From contig JAHFMQ010000036.1 of the NCBI GenBank assembly GCA_023267775.1, positions 1 through 7,894 on the forward strand: a stretch of 7,894 nt of DNA. Direction: 5' to 3'. The notes beneath the pieces were generated by a model. The model was given only the letters and a program-made list of their open reading frames with translations. It searched no databases and was not told the DNA's origin. Both the position numbers and the translations under genes were made by a program. Below, one piece after another: positions 4,332 to 7,894 of this stretch (the stretch's first letter is position 1; each line of letters opens with the position of its first letter). This stretch comes from Candidatus Kaiserbacteria bacterium. Its GTDB lineage: Bacteria > Patescibacteriota > Minisyncoccia > Phycocordibacterales > Phycocordibacteraceae.

Positions 4332-5783
4332 TCACGTCTTACTAATATCTTTTGGCAGCGAACCCTGTTTATATACGAGAAGAGGAGTCATTTCCCATGC
4401 GTCACGGATTGCGGAAACGATGCGCCATTCTTCTTCGGTACCGCGCTTCGTTCCGAAACGCGCATGATCTCCACGGATACAATCGAAGAGTACACGCTCG
4501 TAAGCGTCACTCACGACTTCCATGGCGGGATTTTCCTCATATGAAAATGAAAGTGATGTCGGGATAAGTTCGAAATCGAATCCTGGTTTCTTTGCCCAAA
4601 TCAGGAGCGATATGTTTTGTGACGGCTGCACACCGAATGTGAGGAGGTTCCCGTACGCATTACCAAGAGAATGACGTAACGCATGCTGAGTTTTTTTGAA
4701 GTGAATACGAATGTCCACACGGTCTTTCGCAAGGCCTTTCCCGCTCTCAAGGACTATGGGTACACCCTTCCAGCGTGGAGAATCTATCTCCACTTGCACC
4801 TTAAAGTACGTTTCTACTTGAGAATGTTTCGCAACATCACGCTCGCTGAGATATCCGTCATACTGTCCGCGTACAAAATGCATTGCAGACCGATCCGGCA
4901 ATTTTATGGCACTCAAGAGCTCCACACGTGCTTCGTTCAAATCTTTTGCCTCAAGGGTATGAGGGTTTTCCATTGCTACGAGGGTGAGCATTTGCAACAG
5001 GTGGTTTTGACCGACGTCGGCGAGCGCACCAAGTCCTTCATAAAACGCTCCCCTGTTCCCGGCGGTAACCTGCTCAAGCACGCGTATCTCTATTTTTTCT
5101 ATATGCTCGGCATTCCATACTGGCTCGAAAAGGCTGTTTGAAAAACGAAATGCCAGTATGTTCTCTATCGCTTCTTTATCCAAATAATGGTCAATGCGGA
5201 ATATCTGATCGTCCTCAAAAAGATCACTAAGCTGCAAGTCCAATTCCTGCGCTTCTTTCTGATTATCACCGAATGGTTTTTCGACTAAGATCCTCGTCCA
5301 AATAGTTTTGAATTCGTTCTCGCCCGGTACGCAAGGGATCGTAAGTCCTGATTGAGCAAGTCGTTCAAACACGACTTTGTATAATGACGGCGGCACTGCA
5401 AGATAAAATAGTTTATTCGAACATACTGACATGGCCGTATCGCGATCCTCTAGAAATGTCGCAATTTTTTGATAGTCATCATGTCCGATCAAATCGCCAT
5501 GTATATAAAACATGCATGAGAGAAATTTCTCTATATCGGCCGCCGCGTGGTTACGTCCTGAGACTTCAAACACTTTTCGTACAAAAGCACGGAATTCCTC
5601 ATGCGTGAATTCATCTTTAGAGAATCCTACGATTTGAATAGGTGGCAATAATTCCTTAATAAAAAGATCAAGAAGGGCTAGGAATAGCTTGCGCTTGGCC
5701 AGGTCTCCAGTCGCCCCAAGAATAACAAGCGTCGTTGGATGAGTTTCGTGCTCTATTTTCGACGTTGTATTTGTGGGAGACAT
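4332..5783 (-). CDS. zwf: Glucose-6-phosphate 1-dehydrogenase
   Basis: Oxidises glucose-6-phosphate to 6-phosphoglucono-lactone with NAD(P)+, the entry of the oxidative pentose phosphate pathway; cytosolic. 483 residues, close to the usual 480-500. N-terminal dinucleotide loop GATGDLAKRK is at 23-32, RILVEKPFG at 164-172, and the substrate motif RIDHYLDKE at 196-204 (H199, K203; the usual glycine of DHYLGK is aspartate). The catalytic histidine lies in QNHLLQ (H261), and the coenzyme/substrate strand SPRWKGVPIVLESGKGL follows in the C-terminal half, where the common R-T-G-K is E-S-G-K. It ends in TGA, so UGA is a stop in this genome. It heads the zwf-gnd-SIS-cyclase unit. No Shine-Dalgarno. 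The leader between tRNA-Arg and the start is highly structured, and I see no clear promoter there, so co-transcription with the tRNA is possible. Confidence 0.96.
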   Translation of the reverse strand: MSPTNTTSKIEHETHPTTLVILGATGDLAKRKLFLALLDLFIKELLPPIQIVGFSKDEFTHEEFRAFVRKVFEVSGRNHAAADIEKFLSCMFYIHGDLIGHDDYQKIATFLEDRDTAMSVCSNKLFYLAVPPSLYKVVFERLAQSGLTIPCVPGENEFKTIWTRILVEKPFGDNQKEAQELDLQLSDLFEDDQIFRIDHYLDKEAIENILAFRFSNSLFEPVWNAEHIEKIEIRVLEQVTAGNRGAFYEGLGALADVGQNHLLQMLTLVAMENPHTLEAKDLNEARVELLSAIKLPDRSAMHFVRGQYDGYLSERDVAKHSQVETYFKVQVEIDSPRWKGVPIVLESGKGLAKDRVDIRIHFKKTQHALRHSLGNAYGNLLTFGVQPSQNISLLIWAKKPGFDFELIPTSLSFSYEENPAMEVVSDAYERVLFDCIRGDHARFGTKRGTEEEWRIVSAIRDAWEMTPLLVYKQGSLPKDISKT

Positions 5784-5934
5784 AGACTTGGAATTGCTTC
5801 ACTCAGTGTAACACTCGCGAAAGTGGATTTTCTCTTCGCATCAGAATGCTCGATAAAATGCTCATAAGGTTTTCGATTCCTGACCGCACACCTCCCAGGC
5901 GTGCTTTGGGGCACATACGAGCAAAGCAAGGATG
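5784..5934 (-). promoter_or_regulatory. Structured leader between tRNA-Arg and zwf
   Basis: Two strong hairpins follow tRNA-Arg on the minus strand. One pairs 5908-5916 with 5932-5940 (9 bp) and uses bases of the tRNA acceptor. The second pairs 5886-5893 with 5897-5904 (8 bp, 3-nt loop); one pair is G-U on the minus strand but A-C on the plus strand, which favours a minus-strand RNA. Next, 5872-5885 is antisense to the tRNA-Arg T-arm. A smaller GCAT/ATGC hairpin lies nearer zwf. No T-run follows any of them, so they look like leader or processing structure rather than a terminator. Confidence 0.4.
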
Positions 5935-6006
5935 TGCCCCGACCAGGAATCGAACCCAGAATTCGACGTCCGAAGCGTCGCGTGATATCCGTTTCACCAT
6001 CGGGGC
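5935..6006 (-). tRNA. tRNA-Arg(TCG), CCA not encoded
   Basis: A complete 72-nt cloverleaf. The acceptor GCCCCGA/TCGGGGC is perfect, with discriminator A. The D-stem is GTGA/TCAC with GG in the loop, the anticodon stem CGACG/CGTCG with loop CTTCGGA (anticodon TCG, CGA codons), the variable loop 4 nt, and the T-stem CTGGG/CCTGG (one G-T pair and one T-G pair) with loop TTCGATT. The next bases on the minus strand are CAT, so CCA must be added by an enzyme; that gene (cca) starts 80 bp away in the opposite direction. The immediate downstream sequence can pair with the acceptor 3' strand (9 bp), competing with the cloverleaf before processing. Confidence 0.97.
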
Positions 6007-6025
6007 CTGTCTGCCGACAGGCAGG
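6006..6025. repeat. Short REP-like palindromic sequence
   Basis: CCTGTC-TGCC-GACAGG (6006-6021) is a 6 bp hairpin with a tetraloop, followed by a second CAGG. It touches the first base of tRNA-Arg. A similar CTGCC-x-GGCAG motif is at 909-918. Both could belong to a family of small dispersed repeats; only a genome-wide count can say. Confidence 0.3.
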
Positions 6026-6086
6026 CGTCTATGCATAGTACGGTACAAATGCGAAAAAACCAGCAACGCTATGCTACGATTCGTCC

Positions 6087-7550
6087 ATGCAGTATCGCAT
6101 TCCAAGCGAAATCTCATCGGTGGGAGAGAGTTTACGCAAAGCAGGATTTGAATCCTATCTTGTCGGTGGCTGCGTTCGCGATCTTATTTTAGGGCGTGAA
6201 CCAAAAGACTGGGATTTTACTACCAATGCCACTCCCGAGCAGATTCAGAAGATATTTCCAGATTCTTTTTATGAAAACGATTATGGCACCGTCGGCGTCA
6301 AGACAAGTTCAGAAGATCCGCGTCTTGCAATCGTCGAAGTGACTCCTTACCGAACCGAATCCGCGTATTCTGATAAACGCCGACCGGATAAAGTAGAATT
6401 CGGTACTTCCCTGCTCCAAGATCTCGCCCGAAGAGACTTCACCATTAACGCCGTAGCCCTGGAGGATTCTAAAGGACATATAGAAGACCCTTATAACGGT
6501 CAAAAGGACATAAAGGACAAACTAGTTCGGGCGGTAGGCAATGCCTCAGAGCGCTTTAACGAGGACGCTCTCCGCATGCTCCGAGCAGTTCGGCTCATTG
6601 CTGAACTAGATTTTGGTATTGATAGCGATACGGCAGCTGCGATAAAGGAAAATAGTGAGCATTTAAGCCGCGTTTCACGTGAAAGGGTTCGAGATGAATT
6701 TGTTAGGATATTGAATTCAAGTAAGCCGATGGACGCACTCGTTCTTTCGAAACAGCTCGGTATCCTAGAATACATCGTTCCCGATCTTATCCGCGGCGTC
6801 GGCGTTGAGCAAAATCAGGCTCACTCGTACGATGTTTTCGGTCATAACCTGCGAACTATGCAGCATGCGGCGGACAAAGAGTGGGGTTTCGACATTCGCC
6901 TCGCAGGCCTCTATCACGACATCTCTAAGCCAGAGACGCGCAGATGGTCTGAAGAGAAGAAAGATTGGACCTTCCATGGGCATGAGGTCGTTGGTTCACG
7001 TGTAACGAAAAAGGCTCTCGAAGACTTTCATTTTTCACGTGAAACTATTGATAAGGTAGTTAAACTGGTACGTTGGCACATGTTTTTCTCTGATCCCGAG
7101 CAGATTACCCTCTCTGCGGTGCGAAGGATGATTACGAATGTCGGCGAAGAGAATATCTGGGACTTACTTAACCTTCGTATTTGCGACCGCATAGGTACTG
7201 GCAGGCCGAAGGAGCAGCCGTTTAGATTCCGTAAGTACAAAGCCATGGTTGAGCAGGCATTGAGGGATCCTATATCTGTGACTATGCTTAAAACCGACGG
7301 AAGTCACATTATGGAGAAGTTTCAGGTGAAACCAGGCCAAAAGATAGGTTGGACGCTTAACGCGCTTCTTGAGGAAATACTTGATGATTCAGACAAAAAT
7401 ACCGAGGAATATCTTGATAAAAGGACTGAGGAACTCCTTAAAATGCCTGAAGATGATCTAAAAAAGCTTGGAGAAGCAGGGAAGCAGCGCCGAGAAGCCG
7501 CAGAAGATGAGGAGATAAAGCATATAATGGAAAAACATCACGTTTGTTAG
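6087..7550 (+). CDS. cca: CCA tRNA nucleotidyltransferase with HD domain
   Basis: Adds or repairs the 3' CCA of tRNAs without a template, in the cytosol. 487 residues, class II (bacterial). The head domain has YLVGGCVRD (24-32) and the metal-binding DWD (D41, D43), then RRDFTIN (115-121). The neck motif RFNEDALRMLRAVR (156-169) contains the EDxxR (E159, D160, R163) that selects CTP and ATP. An HD domain follows: H253, H277-D278 in LYHDISKP, and HGHE at 298-301, likely for 2'-phosphatase or phosphodiesterase trimming of tRNA ends. The tail (about 400-487) is very acidic and helical. Diverges from tRNA-Arg, which needs its activity. ATG 6087 has no Shine-Dalgarno; a TATGCT at 6070-6075 could be a -10 but lacks a -35. 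Poly(A) polymerase is the main alternative, disfavoured by the intact EDxxR. Confidence 0.94.
   Translation: MQYRIPSEISSVGESLRKAGFESYLVGGCVRDLILGREPKDWDFTTNATPEQIQKIFPDSFYENDYGTVGVKTSSEDPRLAIVEVTPYRTESAYSDKRRPDKVEFGTSLLQDLARRDFTINAVALEDSKGHIEDPYNGQKDIKDKLVRAVGNASERFNEDALRMLRAVRLIAELDFGIDSDTAAAIKENSEHLSRVSRERVRDEFVRILNSSKPMDALVLSKQLGILEYIVPDLIRGVGVEQNQAHSYDVFGHNLRTMQHAADKEWGFDIRLAGLYHDISKPETRRWSEEKKDWTFHGHEVVGSRVTKKALEDFHFSRETIDKVVKLVRWHMFFSDPEQITLSAVRRMITNVGEENIWDLLNLRICDRIGTGRPKEQPFRFRKYKAMVEQALRDPISVTMLKTDGSHIMEKFQVKPGQKIGWTLNALLEEILDDSDKNTEEYLDKRTEELLKMPEDDLKKLGEAGKQRREAAEDEEIKHIMEKHHVC
6671..6686. other. parS-like site 1 (inside cca)
   Basis: 13/16 match to the bacterial parS consensus TGTTTCACGTGAAACA, with an uninterrupted 12 bp palindrome TTTCACGTGAAA at 6673-6684. 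ParB proteins bind this sequence to organise and segregate the origin region. It lies in cca codons for Ser-Arg-Glu. Confidence 0.4.
6992..7007. other. parS-like site 2 (inside cca)
   Basis: TGGTTCACGTGTAACG, 13/16 to the parS consensus with the central TTCACGTG intact. The weakest of the four, 39 bp from site 3. Confidence 0.3.
7031..7046. other. parS-like site 3 (inside cca)
   Basis: TTTTTCACGTGAAACT, 14/16 to the parS consensus, with the full TTTCACGTGAAA core. It encodes Phe-Ser-Arg-Glu-Thr in cca. Confidence 0.45.
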
Positions 7551-7562
7551 TAAGTCGTGAAA

Positions 7563-7578
7563 TGTTCCACGTGAATCA
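7563..7578. other. parS-like site 4 (downstream of cca)
   Basis: TGTTCCACGTGAATCA differs at one position from the B. subtilis parS TGTTCCACGTGAAACA (15/16). It is noncoding, so codon choice cannot explain it. It is also the left arm of the three-way junction at 7563-7603, an alternative reason for part of its symmetry. Confidence 0.5.
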
Positions 7579-7603
7579 TATTCACCCTGTCGAGGGTGGA
7601 ACA
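7563..7603. other. Perfect three-way-junction (cruciform-like) sequence
   Basis: The outer stem pairs TGTTCCAC (7563-7570) with GTGGAACA (7596-7603). Inside are GTGAAT-CAT-ATTCAC (7571-7585) and CCT-GTCG-AGG (7586-7595), with no unpaired base between helices. A competing hairpin CACCCT-GTCG-AGGGTG also exists. It starts 12 bases after the cca stop and lacks a T-run, so it is not a standard terminator. Confidence 0.55.
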
Positions 7604-7657
7604 TAGTTAGAACGAGCAAATCAAAATAAGCTAGCGCTCAGGTCCGCTACCCAGTAG

Positions 7658-7715
7658 GTCATTCTGCTGAATGAGGCGACGTTTCGTCGTACCCGAAGGG
7701 ATACAGGAATCTCAC
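7658..7715. repeat. REP-like hairpin series
   Basis: Three hairpins in a row: CATTC-TGCT-GAATG (7660-7673), CGACG-TTT-CGTCG (7677-7689) and GTACCC-GAA-GGGATAC (7689-7704, one bulged A). It is framed by GTCATTCTG at the left and CAGGAATCTCAC at the right, the frame seen in common dispersed intergenic repeats of many bacteria. A single copy in this window, so membership of a repeat family is inference. Confidence 0.45.
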
Positions 7716-7753
7716 TCTATTTTTTCCAATACTAGATTTTTCGTTAAAGTTCT

Positions 7754-7781
7754 ACTTGGGGGTGAAACCCCCAAGTTATTT
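7754..7781 (+). terminator. Probable terminator downstream of cca
   Basis: A perfect 9 bp stem ACTTGGGGG/CCCCCAAGT (7754-7762 with 7768-7776) with loop TGAAA, followed by TTATTT. The U-tract is broken but the stem is very stable. It would end rightward transcripts from cca. Confidence 0.55.
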
Positions 7782-7799
7782 AGGTTCCGAGTATAAAAA

Positions 7800-7822
7800 C
7801 AAAAAAACCGCCCTGAGCGGTT
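7800..7822 (-). terminator. Intrinsic terminator for a minus-strand gene to the right
   Basis: AACCGC/GCGGTT (7806-7811 with 7817-7822, loop CCTGA) is followed on the minus strand by seven T (complement of A7801-A7807), then G and TTTTT. It ends leftward transcripts converging on cca. The gene or RNA it serves is beyond 7822. Confidence 0.75.
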
Positions 7823-7894
7823 CGAGACAAAAATGAGCAAGGGGCGTAATGATGGGGCCCCGAACCAGAGAAATGAGGGCAGTTTTTTGCATAA
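7823..7894 (-). other. Edge region upstream of the minus-strand terminator
   Basis: No gene can be called in these 72 bases. On the minus strand GGTTCG (7866-7861) can pair with CGAACC (7824-7819), which overlaps the first arm of the terminator, so an antiterminator pairing is possible. GGGGCCCC at 7854-7861 is an 8 bp palindrome. A minus-strand ATG at 7893-7891 opens a 38-codon frame running through the terminator, which is unlikely to be a real protein. Confidence 0.3.

Noticed and set aside
4925..4930. A fifth CACGTG as parS
   Set aside because: Flanks are CCA and CTT, giving no TTC/GAA extension; it is inside zwf and poorly matched.
4683..5141. Plus-strand 152-codon frame opposite zwf
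   Set aside because: It lies wholly antisense to conserved G6PD sequence, and its translation shows no domain or motif.
7551..7894. Replication origin next to the parS-like sites
   Set aside because: I found no cluster of DnaA boxes (TTATNCACA) and no long AT-rich unwinding element; only closeness to an origin can be argued.
1..7894. CRISPR array, transposase or integrase
   Set aside because: No regularly spaced short repeats and no coding frame with transposase or recombinase motifs; the only long repeat is the pair at 624-769 and 1538-1683.

Overview
The window reads as ordinary bacterial chromosome, most likely from a small-genome Candidate Phyla Radiation (Patescibacteria/Parcubacteria-like) organism. 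The hints are compact minus-strand genes with 12-18 nt gaps, almost no Shine-Dalgarno sequences, an atypical SIS protein next to a G6PD gene, and a short-form 6-phosphogluconate dehydrogenase. TGA is used as a stop (zwf), so UGA is not recoded as glycine. The lineage is an inference; there is no rRNA or ribosomal protein here to fix it.

Layout, left to right. (1) 1-330 (-): the N-terminal 110 residues of a MazG-like nucleotide pyrophosphohydrolase, cut by the window edge. (2) 410-602 (-): a candidate structured RNA with its own promoter-like sequence, coaxial helices, a possible pseudoknot and a clear intrinsic terminator, lying upstream of the MazG-like gene. (3) 624-769 and 1538-1683: two copies of a 146 bp direct repeat (about 95% identical, no gaps), each with a perfect 34 bp palindrome. 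They flank an orphan coding remnant (771-893) and a HAD phosphatase gene (924-1481, -). (4) 1681-1754 (-): tRNA-Gly(GCC) with encoded CCA; its CCA is the exact end of repeat copy 2. (5) 1830-5783 (-): a four-gene unit, in transcription order zwf (G6PD), gnd-type 6PG dehydrogenase, an SIS sugar-phosphate isomerase-like protein, and a metal-dependent cyclase/formamidase-family hydrolase. (6) 5935-6006 (-): tRNA-Arg(TCG) without encoded CCA. (7) 6087-7550 (+): cca, the tRNA nucleotidyltransferase with an HD domain. (8) 7551-7894: no gene, but dense with foldable DNA: a parS-like site inside a perfect three-way junction, a REP-like hairpin series, and two terminators.

The metabolic unit carries out the oxidative pentose phosphate entry (G6P to 6-phosphogluconolactone, then 6PG to Ru5P plus CO2). 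It has no recognisable 6-phosphogluconolactonase; the fourth gene is a small hydrolase of a family that opens amide rings, so it is a candidate replacement.

Points most worth a second look: the parS-like cluster in and after cca; the candidate attenuator RNA upstream of mazG; the tRNA-linked direct repeats around the HAD gene; antisense copies of the T-arms of both tRNAs in the leaders downstream of them; and the lactonase gap.
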